Shown here: positions 1 through 7,647 of the stretch, in pieces | Layout of the letters: every line of letters begins with the position of its first letter | How positions within the stretch are numbered: the stretch's first letter is position 1 | NCBI RefSeq assembly: GCF_000955805.1 | Contig: NZ_JYOA01000004.1 | Span: 579,271-623,773, forward strand | Reading direction: 5' to 3' | Source: Pseudomonas sp. 21 | Lineage (GTDB): Bacteria > Pseudomonadota > Gammaproteobacteria > Pseudomonadales > Pseudomonadaceae | DNA: 44,503 bases | Notes under the pieces: model-generated | The model's input: only the letters and a program-made list of their open reading frames with translations | Database searches by the model: none | Told to the model about the DNA's origin: nothing | Program-made: the position numbers and the translations under genes

Positions 1-59
1 GCTCGCTCCTACGAAGAGCACATCGCAGCTGACCTGCAGGAGCGAGCTTGCTAGCGAAC
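1..59. repeat. REP-like hairpin arms, GCGAGC family, truncated and decayed
   Basis: Bases 1-12 are the right arm of a REP element cut by the window edge (GCTCGCTCCTAC). Bases 37-59 are a left arm (CAGGAGCGAGCTTGCTAGCG followed by AAC). In this copy the second half of the stem reads GCTAGC where other copies have GCTCGC, so one base pair is lost and the copy looks decayed. It lies beyond the 3' end of the leftward YceI gene. Confidence 0.75.
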
Positions 60-95
60 CGCCCAACGCCGGCCTTGCCGACGGATCGCCGAGGA

Positions 96-121
96 GATCG
101 GCACCGGCAAAGGTGCCGATC
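96..121 (-). terminator. Hairpin downstream of the YceI gene, possible terminator
   Basis: A perfect 10-bp stem (GATCGGCACC / GGTGCCGATC) encloses a 6-nt loop. It begins 8 bases past the stop codon of the leftward YceI gene. There is no U tract on the minus strand after the stem, so it may be a 3'-end stabiliser or a weak terminator for the three-gene operon rather than a classical intrinsic terminator. Confidence 0.45.
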
Positions 122-129
122 CATCAAGA

Positions 130-729
130 TCACGGCGCCTGCTTGATCACCTGACTGAACCCCAGCACCGCGAACACCGGCACCTCGGGCGTGATCGAAG
201 GCACGTTGGCGACTGCCTTGAGCGGCTCGAGTTTCTCTTCCAGGTCGAAGTCGATCAGCTTGAGCACCAGCGGCTCCAGGGTCGTCACCTCGATGCGGCT
301 CTCGCTGGGGCGGCTGACCAGCACCTGGGACTTGAGCCGGCGCTGCTGGCCGTGCAGGTCGAGGTTGAAGTCCACGGTTTCCTGGCGCGACTGGCCGACC
401 TGCAGGTCGTCGTAACGGCTCAGGTCCAGTTGGCTGCTGACGATCGCCTCGGGGAAGCGCTCGATCTCGAAGAAGGAGTTGCGCATGCGCTCGTCGCGCA
501 GCGCCAGGCCGCTGTCGATGGACTCCAGCGGCACCACCACGCGCACCGCGCCCTGGTCGTCGATCTGCCCGGAGAGGCGGTCGAAGCGCTGCACCTCCGC
601 CATCTTGCCGCGCTTGACCGAGACGAAGCTGATCCGCGAGGTGTCGCCGTCCAGTTGCCATTCGGCCATCGCCAGGGGGCTGGCCAGCACCAGCAATGCG
701 CACACGGCTCCTGTTACAAAAGAATGCAT
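130..729 (-). CDS. YceI-family periplasmic protein
   Basis: 199 aa. The N terminus is a clear Sec signal peptide (about residues 1-22, cleavage near AMA/EW). The mature part begins WQLDGDTSRISFVSVKRG, the usual opening of the YceI lipocalin-like beta-barrel fold (W-x-L-D...S-x-I-x-F). Family members bind isoprenoid or other hydrophobic ligands in the periplasm; the ligand here cannot be read from sequence. GGAGG lies four bases before the ATG and supports this start. It is the last gene of a leftward operon, 43 bases after a small Cys-rich protein that is itself coupled to a serine hydrolase. The fold call is confident; the function is unknown. Confidence 0.85.
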   Translation of the reverse strand: MHSFVTGAVCALLVLASPLAMAEWQLDGDTSRISFVSVKRGKMAEVQRFDRLSGQIDDQGAVRVVVPLESIDSGLALRDERMRNSFFEIERFPEAIVSSQLDLSRYDDLQVGQSRQETVDFNLDLHGQQRRLKSQVLVSRPSESRIEVTTLEPLVLKLIDFDLEEKLEPLKAVANVPSITPEVPVFAVLGFSQVIKQAP

Positions 730-772
730 CGATCCTCCGAAGCGGGTCGCCCCGCTCCGTGGAACGCGCCCG

Positions 773-1120
773 TCAGTGGCTGCCCGATTCGGGCAAATCG
801 TCCGCCTGGGGCATCAGTTGGCATCCCTCGCGCGCACCGAGCCAGGCGGCTGTCTGCGTACTGCCAAGGCCGCGGGCGGTCACCCGCTTGCGCGCTTCAT
901 CGTCGAGGAAGCCGCTGGTCGGCACGTACTGCTTGGTATAGGCCCGGCAATAGTCCGCCGAGTTCCCCATAACGTAGCGGCAGGAGCAGTACTCCTTGGC
1001 GGTGTAGGCACCGATGATGCCGGGGAACGCGGCCAGATGGACGCGGTTCTGCCAGGCCGTGGTCACCAGCGCGAGCAGGAGCAGGACCAGGGCGGTAAGG
1101 ACCGGGTGACGGCGGATCAT
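773..1120 (-). CDS. Small membrane-anchored Cys-rich hypothetical protein
   Basis: 115 aa. I do not recognise a family. Residues 6-23 form one hydrophobic N-terminal segment (signal anchor or uncleaved signal), followed by a short exported-looking domain with a Cys cluster (YCSCRY, then DYCRAY) and one more Cys (EGCQL) near the C terminus. This suggests disulfides or metal binding. The ATG overlaps the TGA of the upstream serine hydrolase as ATGA (1117-1120), so the two are probably translationally coupled. A longer in-frame reading up to 1339 exists but lies inside the hydrolase gene, so the overlapping ATG is the better start. Its role is probably tied to the hydrolase, which is inference from coupling only. 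Confidence 0.7.
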   Translation of the reverse strand: MIRRHPVLTALVLLLLALVTTAWQNRVHLAAFPGIIGAYTAKEYCSCRYVMGNSADYCRAYTKQYVPTSGFLDDEARKRVTARGLGSTQTAAWLGAREGCQLMPQADDLPESGSH

Positions 1121-2244
1121 GGCTGCACCTCCCCGTGGGCGAAGGCCGCCTGGGCGAGTTTGAGGAAGGCGTCGTGCTGGTAGCTGCCGTCGCGGTCGTC
1201 GGCGTAGCGGACGATCACCAGCTTCTGTTCGGGGATCACATAGAGCGCCTGGCCCCAGTGGCCGAGGGCGGCGAAGGTGTCTTCGGGCGCGTCCGGCCAG
1301 GGTGTGGGCGCGCCGGCCACCGGGCGGTTGAGCCACCACTGGCCGCCGGGCACCGCCTCATTGGGCTTCTTCGGATCGGGCTGGTACTCGGGGAATGGCG
1401 CGAGGACGAATTTCATCCAGTCCTGCGGCAACAACTGGCGATCCTTCCAGCGCCCGTTGCGTTCCATCAGCAAGCCGATGCGCGCCATGTCGCGGGCAGT
1501 CATGTAGGCATAGGAAGAACCGACGAAGGTACCGCTGGCATCACGCTCCCAGACGGCCGACTGGATGCCCAGCGGCTCGAACAGCGCGGTCCAGGGGTAG
1601 TTCGCGTAGTCCTTGCCGACCATCTGCTTGAGCGTGGCGGAAAGCACGTTGCTGTCGCCGCTGGAGTAGCGGAAGCGCTTGCCCGGCTCGGCATCGGCGG
1701 GGAAGCCGGCGGTGAACTTCGCCATGTCGTCGCGGCCACGGGTGTAGAGCATCGCCACCACCGAGGAGCGCACCGGCGCGTATTCGTACTCTTCCTGCCA
1801 GGCCAGGCCCGAGGCCCAGTGCAGCAGGTCGCGCATCTTGATCTCCGGGTGGTCGGAGAAGGCCGGGTAATGCTTGGCGACCGGGTCGTCGAGCTGGAAC
1901 TTGCCCTCGCCGAAGGCCACGCCGAGCACGCTGGCCATCACGCTCTTGCTCATCGACCAGGCCAGGTGCGGCGTCTGCGCGCTGGTCGGGCCGGCGTAGC
2001 GTTCGTAGATCAGCTGGCCGTCGCGGATCACCACCACCGCATCGGTGCGCACGCCCTTGCGGGTCGCATCGTCGCGGCTGGGGAAGGCGTAGCTTTCGAA
2101 GGCTTCGACAGCAGCGCCACTGGGCGTGGCGCCGTGTGGCCAGTCGGCCTCGGGCCAGGTGTCGGCACCGTGGGCATGGCTGCTCAGCAGGCAGGTAGCC
2201 AGCGCCAGCGCGCGCAGCGCTGGGCGGAAGGGGGCAAAGGGCAT
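1117..2244 (-). CDS. Exported serine hydrolase, beta-lactamase / 6-aminohexanoate-dimer hydrolase type
   Basis: 375 aa with a signal peptide (about residues 1-27, cleavage after AHG or HGA). The mature protein has the serine beta-lactamase-like fold. The nucleophile motif SxxK is S97-M-S-K100 (context HLAWSMSKSVMAS), followed by a DLLHWASGL segment and a YSSGDSN segment, an arrangement typical of class C-related esterases and the NylB-like 6-aminohexanoate-dimer hydrolase group. Such proteins hydrolyse amides or esters in the periplasm; the substrate is not evident and drug resistance should not be assumed. The chosen ATG has AGAGG at proper spacing and begins the signal peptide; an ATG 11 codons upstream (2277) is less likely. 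It heads an operon with the Cys-rich protein and YceI. Confidence 0.85.
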   Translation of the reverse strand: MPFAPFRPALRALALATCLLSSHAHGADTWPEADWPHGATPSGAAVEAFESYAFPSRDDATRKGVRTDAVVVIRDGQLIYERYAGPTSAQTPHLAWSMSKSVMASVLGVAFGEGKFQLDDPVAKHYPAFSDHPEIKMRDLLHWASGLAWQEEYEYAPVRSSVVAMLYTRGRDDMAKFTAGFPADAEPGKRFRYSSGDSNVLSATLKQMVGKDYANYPWTALFEPLGIQSAVWERDASGTFVGSSYAYMTARDMARIGLLMERNGRWKDRQLLPQDWMKFVLAPFPEYQPDPKKPNEAVPGGQWWLNRPVAGAPTPWPDAPEDTFAALGHWGQALYVIPEQKLVIVRYADDRDGSYQHDAFLKLAQAAFAHGEVQP

Positions 2245-2304
2245 CGGCGGGCCTCTTGTTATCAGGTCGGCCCGCACCCTAGCACGGTGAAGATGACGAA
2301 TTAA

Positions 2305-2339
2305 GCGCCGATCGTGCCGTAATCAAGGACGATTGGCGC
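2305..2339. terminator. Imperfect hairpin between two leftward genes
   Basis: GCGCCGATCG (2305-2314) pairs with CGATTGGCGC (2330-2339) with one mismatch and a 15-nt loop. It lies just past the stop of the di-iron protein gene and before the serine hydrolase gene, so it could end transcription from the former. There is no T run on the minus strand, so this is a weak call. Confidence 0.3.
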
Positions 2340-2345
2340 AATCGG

Positions 2346-3131
2346 TCAGCGCGGCACCTGATAGTCGTCCGGCCCCATGAGGTCCATGCCGCACTGCAGG
2401 TCGGCGATCCAGTCGAGGAAAGCCGTGATCATTGGTTTGCCCACGAACGGCCGGCCGTGCTGCGGGACGATCATCTCGATGTCCAGGCCGCGAACCATGT
2501 TGGCCCACAACCGGCCGACCTTGTTCGAGGCCATGTAGCGACGGTGGAAACCTTCCATGTGCGGTACGTGCGCCGCGAAATCCTGCACCGGGCTGGCGTC
2601 GTCCACCAGGGAGGCGCCCATGTCGCCGGAGAAGAGGATCTTGCTGACCGGGTCAAAGACCTGGAAGTTGCCCACCGAGTGGAGGAAGTGCGCGGGGATC
2701 ATCTTCAGCTGGCAGCGACCCAGTTGCACCGACTCGCCACGGTCCGGCAGCGGGATGACCCGATCATAGGTGGAGATGCCGTGGCTGACGGCCAGGTAGC
2801 TCGCCGTCAGGTGCGGCAGGAAGCGCGCCCAGAGCTTGGAGCAGATGACCTTGGCGCGGGTGTGCAGCAGCCACTTGTCCAGCGCGGCGATGATGTCCGG
2901 GTCCTGGTGCGAGGCGAAGATGTAGTCCAGGTCCTGCAGCGGGAACAGCTTGGAGAGCTCCAGGGACAGCGGGGTGTAGGTCAGGTCGCCGCCCGGATCG
3001 AGCAGCAGGCGCTTGTCGTGGTCGACGATGAGGAACTGGTTGGATTGCACACCGTCGCCGCTGACCAGATCGTCGAAACACAGGCATTGGTGCTTACCGT
3101 CGTCGAACAGCACGATGGGTTCGCGTCGCAT
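2346..3131 (-). CDS. Metallo-beta-lactamase-fold di-iron (ODP / flavodiiron-like) protein
   Basis: 261 aa, cytosolic, no signal peptide. The sequence has the ligand pattern of the oxygen-binding di-iron (ODP) and flavodiiron families: H75-x-D77-x-D79 (SHQDPD), H151 (FLHSVGNF), D170 (FSGDMG) and H225 (PQHGRPF), plus a family-typical FHRRYM segment at 195-200. In flavodiiron proteins the first motif is HxExD; here Asp replaces Glu, as in ODP-type sensors. There is no flavodoxin domain and no fused signalling domain, so the protein would need a separate electron donor or would act as an O2/NO-binding protein. It stands alone between two other leftward genes. Family assignment is firm; activity (O2 or NO reduction versus sensing) is not determined. 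Confidence 0.8.
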   Translation of the reverse strand: MRREPIVLFDDGKHQCLCFDDLVSGDGVQSNQFLIVDHDKRLLLDPGGDLTYTPLSLELSKLFPLQDLDYIFASHQDPDIIAALDKWLLHTRAKVICSKLWARFLPHLTASYLAVSHGISTYDRVIPLPDRGESVQLGRCQLKMIPAHFLHSVGNFQVFDPVSKILFSGDMGASLVDDASPVQDFAAHVPHMEGFHRRYMASNKVGRLWANMVRGLDIEMIVPQHGRPFVGKPMITAFLDWIADLQCGMDLMGPDDYQVPR

Positions 3132-3236
3132 GAGGGGATTTCCTAAAGCAGTGGGAGGGAAAACAGTGGGTAGCCCTGCGGAAATTTCTAGGTATCTCAG
3201 AAACTTCTGTAAGGCTAACGTCCCCTCCCCGAGCCC

Positions 3237-4133
3237 TCACTGACGTGGGTCAAGGCCTATTGCCACCCTCGCTTTCTCCAGCCGCTTGGCCCGCGCGGCG
3301 CCGGCAATGGCGAGCACGCCCTTGTCGCGTTTCCAAACGGCCGCCAGCTGCGGATCGCCCGAGGCGAAGGCAGTATCCAGTGTCGCGGCGAGACCTTCGA
3401 ACTGGCTGAACACGCCGGCCAGCAGCAGGTGGGTTTCCGGCTGCGAAGCCGGCTGCCGGCTGACTTCCGCGCAGCCGGCCAGCACACCGGTCAGGCGCAG
3501 CGCCAGCTCCGCCGGCCACTGGTGTTCCAGCGCCAGCCCGTAGAGCCAGGCGCAGACCGCCGCCAGCACATGGGTATCTTCCAGGGTGCGGAAAGGCTTG
3601 CTGTAGGCCTCCCAGCCATCGCCGGGCAGGCGCTCGCAGTGAGCCCCGTCGAGCAGCAGGCGGGCGTGGGGGATGTCCGGCATCAGCGGCAGGGCCGGCA
3701 ACGCCTCGAGCTTTGCGCCCGGCGCACCGGCCTGAACGACGGTCATGGCGATGCGCGGTGGCTGTCCCTCGTCCTCGTCACGCGCGGCGACCAGCCACCA
3801 GGCGGCGCTGTCGGCGGCGGTGGCGAAGTCCTTGCGACCGTGCAGCACCAGCCCCTCGAGGCGGGTCTGCAGGTCGGCGGGGCGCACGCTCTTCTTCTCG
3901 GTCACGCACAACGCCCCGAGGCTGCGCGGGGCAGCCGGCCAGAGTGCGCGCAGCGCCGCCTGGTAGCCAGCGAGGAAGGCCAGCCCCGGTGACGTCGCCA
4001 GACGGCCGCCGAGCACCGCCAGTTCGAAGCTGCCGGCGCACTCTGCGCGCGTGAGCAATTCGGCGTACCAGTCGTCCAGGGCCAGGCCGGGCGGTAACCG
4101 GTCCTGCGGGCCGAGCAGGCATTTCCAGGGCAT
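3237..4133 (-). CDS. Short acyl-CoA-dehydrogenase-like protein
   Basis: 298 aa, shorter than the roughly 380 aa of canonical acyl-CoA dehydrogenases. The middle region resembles the ACAD beta domain (CVTEKK..., then [20 protein letters not shown], like the usual 'G-x-K-x-x-I-T-N-A' segment). The C-terminal third is helical. The N-terminal helical domain looks shortened, and I cannot identify a convincing catalytic Glu or full FAD-contact set. The ATG at 4133 is preceded by GGAAGGAG at ideal spacing; an upstream ATG at 4175 lacks this. It is divergent from olsBA with 148 bases between the start codons, so a link to acyl-chain or ornithine-lipid metabolism is plausible but inferred. Confidence 0.7.
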   Translation of the reverse strand: MPWKCLLGPQDRLPPGLALDDWYAELLTRAECAGSFELAVLGGRLATSPGLAFLAGYQAALRALWPAAPRSLGALCVTEKKSVRPADLQTRLEGLVLHGRKDFATAADSAAWWLVAARDEDEGQPPRIAMTVVQAGAPGAKLEALPALPLMPDIPHARLLLDGAHCERLPGDGWEAYSKPFRTLEDTHVLAAVCAWLYGLALEHQWPAELALRLTGVLAGCAEVSRQPASQPETHLLLAGVFSQFEGLAATLDTAFASGDPQLAAVWKRDKGVLAIAGAARAKRLEKARVAIGLDPRQ

Positions 4134-4281
4134 CGCGGCGCTCCTTCCTTCGAGGTCGTTGTTCTTGTCATACAAGCATCACCGCACCGTCATGGGCGTG
4201 ACACCGGTCATTCCTAGCCTGAGCTTGCACAACAAAGCCGACCGGCCGCAACCCGCATGGCCGGTTCACGGAGGCACTCGC

Positions 4282-5037
4282 ATGAGTCAGATCGCCCTCT
4301 CCTGTGACACCCCGGCAGAACGCCGTCTCAAGGCCGTGCGTCTGCGCGGCGCCCGCGCCCTGCGCGAAGCCCAGGCCCTGCGTTACCGCGTCTTCAGCAG
4401 CGAGTTCGACGCCCAGCTCAACGGCGCCGACCAGGGCCTGGACAGGGACGATTACGACCGCCACTGCGCCCACATCGGCGTGCGCGACCTCAACACCGGC
4501 GCGCTGGTGGCCACCACCCGCCTGCTCGACCACCGCGCCGCGCAGCGCCTGGGCCGCTTCTACAGCGAAGAGGAATTCGCCCTCGACGGCCTGGACAACC
4601 TGCAAGGCCCGGTGCTGGAAATCGGCCGTACCTGCGTCGACCCGGATTACCGCAACGGCGGCACCATCGCGGTGCTCTGGAGCGAACTGGCCGAAGTGCT
4701 CAACGAAGGCGGCTACCGCTACCTGATGGGTTGCGCCAGCATCCCCATGCGCGACGGCGGCATCCAGGCCCGCGCCGTGATGCAGCGTCTGCGCGACCGC
4801 TACCTGTGCCAGCAAAACCTGCGCGCCGAACCGAAGACCCCGCTGCCGCCCATGGACGTGCCGGATAACCTCACCGCCGAGCTGCCGCCGCTGCTCAAGG
4901 CCTACATGCGCCTGGGCGCGAAGATCTGCGGCGAGCCCTGCTGGGACCCGGACTTCGGCGTTGCCGACGTGTTCATCCTGCTCAAGCGCGACGAGCTCTG
5001 CCCGCGCTACGCCCGCCACTTCAAGGCCGCGGTCTGA
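4282..5037 (+). CDS. olsB: L-ornithine N-alpha-acyltransferase (OlsB)
   Basis: 251 aa. Transfers a 3-hydroxyacyl chain from ACP to the alpha-amino group of ornithine, the first step of ornithine-lipid synthesis. The protein has the GNAT / autoinducer-synthase-like fold, with the conserved stretch [11 protein letters not shown] near residue 33, the D-x-D-x-x-D-x-H segment (DRDDYDRHC) and the [10 protein letters not shown] core ([15 protein letters not shown]). The ATG at 4282 follows a GGAGG; the frame is open further upstream but that part overlaps the divergent promoter region and the neighbouring gene. It overlaps olsA by one base (TGATG), indicating translational coupling. Ornithine lipids replace phospholipids under phosphate limitation in Pseudomonas; I did not identify a clear Pho box in the 148-base upstream region. 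Confidence 0.9.
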   Translation: MSQIALSCDTPAERRLKAVRLRGARALREAQALRYRVFSSEFDAQLNGADQGLDRDDYDRHCAHIGVRDLNTGALVATTRLLDHRAAQRLGRFYSEEEFALDGLDNLQGPVLEIGRTCVDPDYRNGGTIAVLWSELAEVLNEGGYRYLMGCASIPMRDGGIQARAVMQRLRDRYLCQQNLRAEPKTPLPPMDVPDNLTAELPPLLKAYMRLGAKICGEPCWDPDFGVADVFILLKRDELCPRYARHFKAAV

Positions 5038-5807
5038 TGCGCAGCCTGCGCGCCTGGTTGCGCGTTGCCCGCCTGCTGCTGGTGTTGACGGTGGGCCTCG
5101 CGCTGGCCGCCTTCGTCAGCCTGCTGGAGCGCCTGCCCGGCCGCGACTGGATGCCCCTGCGCCAGCGCCTGACCTGCTGGTACCTGGCGCGCCTCGGTGG
5201 CGCCCTGCCCTTCGCGGTGAAGGTGCACGGCGAGCTACCCGGTCAGCCGATGCTGTGGGTGTCCAACCATGTGTCCTGGGTCGATATCCCGCTGCTCGGT
5301 GCGCTGCTGCCGCTGACCTTCCTGTCCAAGGCCGAAGTGCGCCAGTGGCCGGTCGCCGGCTGGCTGGCGGAAAAGGCCGGCACGCTGTTCATCCGCCGGG
5401 GTTCTGGCGATGCGCGAATGATCAACGCGCAATTGGCCACGCACCTGGCGCGCGGCCGTTCGCTGCTGGTCTTCCCCGAGGGCACCACCACCGACGGCCA
5501 GGGCCTGCGCACCTTCCACGGCCGGCTGATGGCCAGCGCCATCGAGGCCGGCGTGCCGGTGCAGCCGGTGGCGCTGCGCTACCGGCGCAACGGGCAGGCG
5601 TGCGAGCTGGCGCCCTTCATCGGTGACGATGATCTGGTCAGCCACTTGAAGCGTCTGTTCGACAATGATCGGGGAGTCGTGGAAATCCACCTCTTGCCGG
5701 CGCTGTCCAGCGCCCACCAGGACCGCAACCTGCTGGCCAGGCAAGCGCACGCGGCAATTCGTGCGGTGGTGTGTGAAGAGCAGGAAGAGGCGGCCATTGC
5801 GGCCTGA
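5037..5807 (+). CDS. olsA: Lyso-ornithine-lipid O-acyltransferase (OlsA, PlsC family)
   Basis: 256 aa. Adds the second acyl chain to lyso-ornithine lipid, completing the pathway begun by OlsB; family members can also act as 1-acylglycerol-3-phosphate acyltransferases. The PlsC domain carries motif I NHxxxxD (N77-H78-...-D83, NHVSWVD) and the FPEGTTT motif at 146-152. An N-terminal hydrophobic stretch (about 10-30) anchors it to the inner membrane. The start codon overlaps the olsB stop (TGATG). A hairpin 24 bases past the stop probably ends the operon. Assignment rests on both the domain and the olsB partner. Confidence 0.9.
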   Translation: MRSLRAWLRVARLLLVLTVGLALAAFVSLLERLPGRDWMPLRQRLTCWYLARLGGALPFAVKVHGELPGQPMLWVSNHVSWVDIPLLGALLPLTFLSKAEVRQWPVAGWLAEKAGTLFIRRGSGDARMINAQLATHLARGRSLLVFPEGTTTDGQGLRTFHGRLMASAIEAGVPVQPVALRYRRNGQACELAPFIGDDDLVSHLKRLFDNDRGVVEIHLLPALSSAHQDRNLLARQAHAAIRAVVCEEQEEAAIAA

Positions 5808-5831
5808 GATTCGCTGACAAGCGAAGGGATT

Positions 5832-5864
5832 GGAGCCCGCCGTAACCTACGGCCGGCGGGTTCC
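5832..5864 (+). terminator. Hairpin after olsA
   Basis: GGAGCCCGCCG (5832-5842) pairs with CGGCGGGTTCC (5854-5864) over 11 bp, including one G-T wobble, with an 11-nt loop. It starts 24 bases after the olsA stop. There is no long T run, so it may be a weak terminator. Confidence 0.4.
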
Positions 5865-5888
5865 CACTCTGACGAAACGGCTTTCAAA

Positions 5889-5924
5889 CTGCGCCGGGCG
5901 GCACCCTCGAGTCGCCCGACGCAG
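5889..5924 (-). terminator. Hairpin after the universal stress protein gene
   Basis: CTGCGCCGGGCG (5889-5900) pairs with CGCCCGACGCAG (5913-5924), 11 of 12 positions, with a 12-nt loop. TTTCA / TGAAA flanks extend the symmetry. It lies 29 bases beyond the stop of the leftward usp gene. The minus strand continues with TTTGAAAG, a poor U tract. Confidence 0.45.
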
Positions 5925-5953
5925 CCTGAAAACAGTCTCCAGACGCCGCAGGC

Positions 5954-6814
5954 TCAGGCCTCCGGCGGCACGACCAGGATGTCACAATCCAGTTCGCGCA
6001 GAGCGTAGTCGGCAACACTGCCGATCAGGGCACGCTTGACTCCGCCCATACCCCGAGTACCCATGACCAGCAGATCCGGCCGATGCTTGTCGACCATCCG
6101 CTGCAACACGTTGCCCGGCAGCCCGACGGCCACCAGTTGTTCATCGATGCGATCCTCCAGATGCTCGTCGTGGAGGAACTTCTTCAGCTCATCCACCGCC
6201 TGGCGCGATTCGCTGCTGACGAATTCGTCGATGCGCTCCTCGCTCACCCCGGAGTACTGCATCATGCCCTTGGCCAGCGGGCTGAAGGCGTAAACACCGC
6301 GGCGCACGGCACCTTCGAGCATGCCCAGGTCGTTGGCCACTTCCACCGCGTGGGCCGAGGCCGGCGAGGTGTCCAGAGCGATCAGCAGGTCGCGGTATTG
6401 CCCGCCAGCCGGCTGGTTGACCACCAGCACCGGCAGTTGGCCGGCGCGCAGCACTCGCTCGACGGTGGTACCGACGAAGATGTCGCGCAGCACGCTCTTG
6501 CGGTGCGCGCCCATCACCAGCATTTCGCAGTTCAGGTTCTTCGCTGCGGCGAGAATCTTCTGGTTCGGATCGCCGCGTTCCACCAGCAGTTTCGGGCAGG
6601 TACCGCCCATTTCGGTGAGTTCGACCAGACGCGCTTCGAGCATCATGCGCACCTGGGTGACTTCCTGTTCGACCAACGCCGACGGTTGGTCCTCATCGAC
6701 CACGTAAAGCACGGTCCAGGGGCAGGCGTAGCGCTTGGCGAGCGCTGCCGCGCGGTGCAAAGCCTTTTCGGAACGGCCGGACAGATCCGTTGCGACCATT
6801 AGCGACTTCATCAT
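5954..6814 (-). CDS. Tandem-domain universal stress protein (UspA family)
   Basis: 286 aa with two UspA domains of about 140 aa each. The first starts KSLMVATDLS and ends in a G-x-x-x-x-x-V-L-R-A-G-Q-L-P-V-L-V-V segment. The second starts RDLLIALDTS and has the nucleotide-binding signature MGTRGMGGVKRALIGSVAD, with the G-2x-G-9x-G-S pattern of ATP-binding Usps. The first domain has the looser version MGAHRKSVLRDIFVGTTVE. Usps of this kind support survival under anaerobic energy stress in P. aeruginosa, where the orthologue is, from memory, ANR-controlled. An ANR-like box lies about 61-74 bases upstream of the start. ATG codons at 6814 and 6811 are both possible; GAGGAG upstream fits either. 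Confidence 0.9.
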   Translation of the reverse strand: MMKSLMVATDLSGRSEKALHRAAALAKRYACPWTVLYVVDEDQPSALVEQEVTQVRMMLEARLVELTEMGGTCPKLLVERGDPNQKILAAAKNLNCEMLVMGAHRKSVLRDIFVGTTVERVLRAGQLPVLVVNQPAGGQYRDLLIALDTSPASAHAVEVANDLGMLEGAVRRGVYAFSPLAKGMMQYSGVSEERIDEFVSSESRQAVDELKKFLHDEHLEDRIDEQLVAVGLPGNVLQRMVDKHRPDLLVMGTRGMGGVKRALIGSVADYALRELDCDILVVPPEA

Positions 6815-6874
6815 GCTGCTCCTCTCGTCGTCCTTCAGATGTGTCTATTGCACACGCTATGGGCCGCCGGGCGG

Positions 6875-6888
6875 TTGACGCATATCAA
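6875..6888 (-). promoter_or_regulatory. Candidate ANR/FNR box upstream of usp
   Basis: Minus strand reads TTGAT-ATGC-GTCAA (plus strand TTGAC-GCAT-ATCAA), nine of ten matches to the ANR/FNR consensus TTGAT-N4-ATCAA. Its centre is about 67 bases from the usp start codon, which would place a class II transcription start about 25 bases before the ATG. It sits between the usp start and the acpH stop. Confidence 0.7.
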
Positions 6889-6889
6889 G

Positions 6890-7483
6890 TCAGGCCGGAC
6901 CGTCCATCGATTTCGGCGGATTTCTGACGAACTCCTGAAGTTCGGGATAGAACTCACGGAAGTCGTCGCTCAACGGCTCGTAAAGACGATCCAGCTCCTC
7001 CCAGGCGCCATCCAGCAGGGACGGCCGCGACAGGCGCCGGGACATGCCGGCGACCACGTCCTGCAACACCTCGAACTGCCGATAGCTGCCGAGCCAGTCC
7101 TGCGCGGCCATGCGCGGTGCAATGCGTGCCAGACGCTCCGGCAGGCCGGGCGTGCGGCCCAGTACACCGTAGACCCGTTGGGTGAAGTGCTCCAGCGGCT
7201 CGCCGGAGAAACGCTCCCAATCGCGAGCCAGGCAGTGGTCGTAGAACACGTCCAACAGCACGCCGGCCATGCGCCGGCGCTCACTGGGGAAGCGCGACTT
7301 GGCACTGTGTATCAAGGGATGACTGTCGGTGAAGGCGTCGATGCGCCGGTGCAGGCGGATGCCCGCCTCGATTTCGGCGGGCCACTGCCCGGCCAGCGGG
7401 CCTTTGACGAAATCACCGTAAAGGCTGCCGAGCAGTTGGGCGGGCCGGTCGCCGCCCAGGTGGAGGTGCGCGAGGTAGTTCAT
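6890..7483 (-). CDS. acpH: Acyl carrier protein phosphodiesterase (AcpH)
   Basis: 197 aa. Hydrolyses the phosphopantetheine group from holo-ACP to give apo-ACP. It opens MNYLAHLHLGGD, typical of the family, and carries the HD-like residues in GDFVKG, HRRIDAFTDSH and VFYDHCLARDW, which form the metal-dependent phosphodiesterase site. Length fits E. coli AcpH (about 193 aa). The ATG at 7483 matches the conserved N terminus; the longer reading to 7528 adds unrelated residues. The Shine-Dalgarno is weak. It is followed after 75 bases by usp on the same strand, but the ANR box between them suggests usp has its own promoter. Confidence 0.88.
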   Translation of the reverse strand: MNYLAHLHLGGDRPAQLLGSLYGDFVKGPLAGQWPAEIEAGIRLHRRIDAFTDSHPLIHSAKSRFPSERRRMAGVLLDVFYDHCLARDWERFSGEPLEHFTQRVYGVLGRTPGLPERLARIAPRMAAQDWLGSYRQFEVLQDVVAGMSRRLSRPSLLDGAWEELDRLYEPLSDDFREFYPELQEFVRNPPKSMDGPA

Positions 7484-7541
7484 GTCGTTGAGCTTAGCGC
7501 GGAACCATAGCCAACCTGTAAACGCCATGCCTGATCGAAGC

Positions 7542-7612
7542 GTAGGAGCGGATTCATCCGCGATAGGTCCGCATCGCGCCGGATACCGATCGCGGACCGA
7601 GTCCGCTCCTAC
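7542..7612. repeat. REP-like doublet, GCGGAC family
   Basis: Outer arms GTAGGAGCGGAT (7542) and GTCCGCTCCTAC (ending 7612) face each other. The left arm is a hairpin GCGGAT-TC-ATCCGC and the right arm GCGGAC-CGA-GTCCGC. The left stem has a compensated C-G to T-A change relative to other copies. It lies between two divergent genes (acpH and arsR), just upstream of the candidate arsR promoter. Confidence 0.85.
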
Positions 7613-7647
7613 GTCAGCCGGGTAATATCATCAGTGTCGATCATTAC

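Noticed and set aside
1117..2244. AmpC-type beta-lactamase
   Set aside because: The SxxK motif is shared, but the KTG context and other AmpC hallmarks are not visible; it fits the 6-aminohexanoate-dimer hydrolase-like group better.
2346..3131. Metallo-beta-lactamase antibiotic resistance gene
   Set aside because: The ligand pattern and HFLHSVGNF and FHRRYM segments match the di-iron ODP/flavodiiron group; it is cytosolic and not a class B beta-lactamase.
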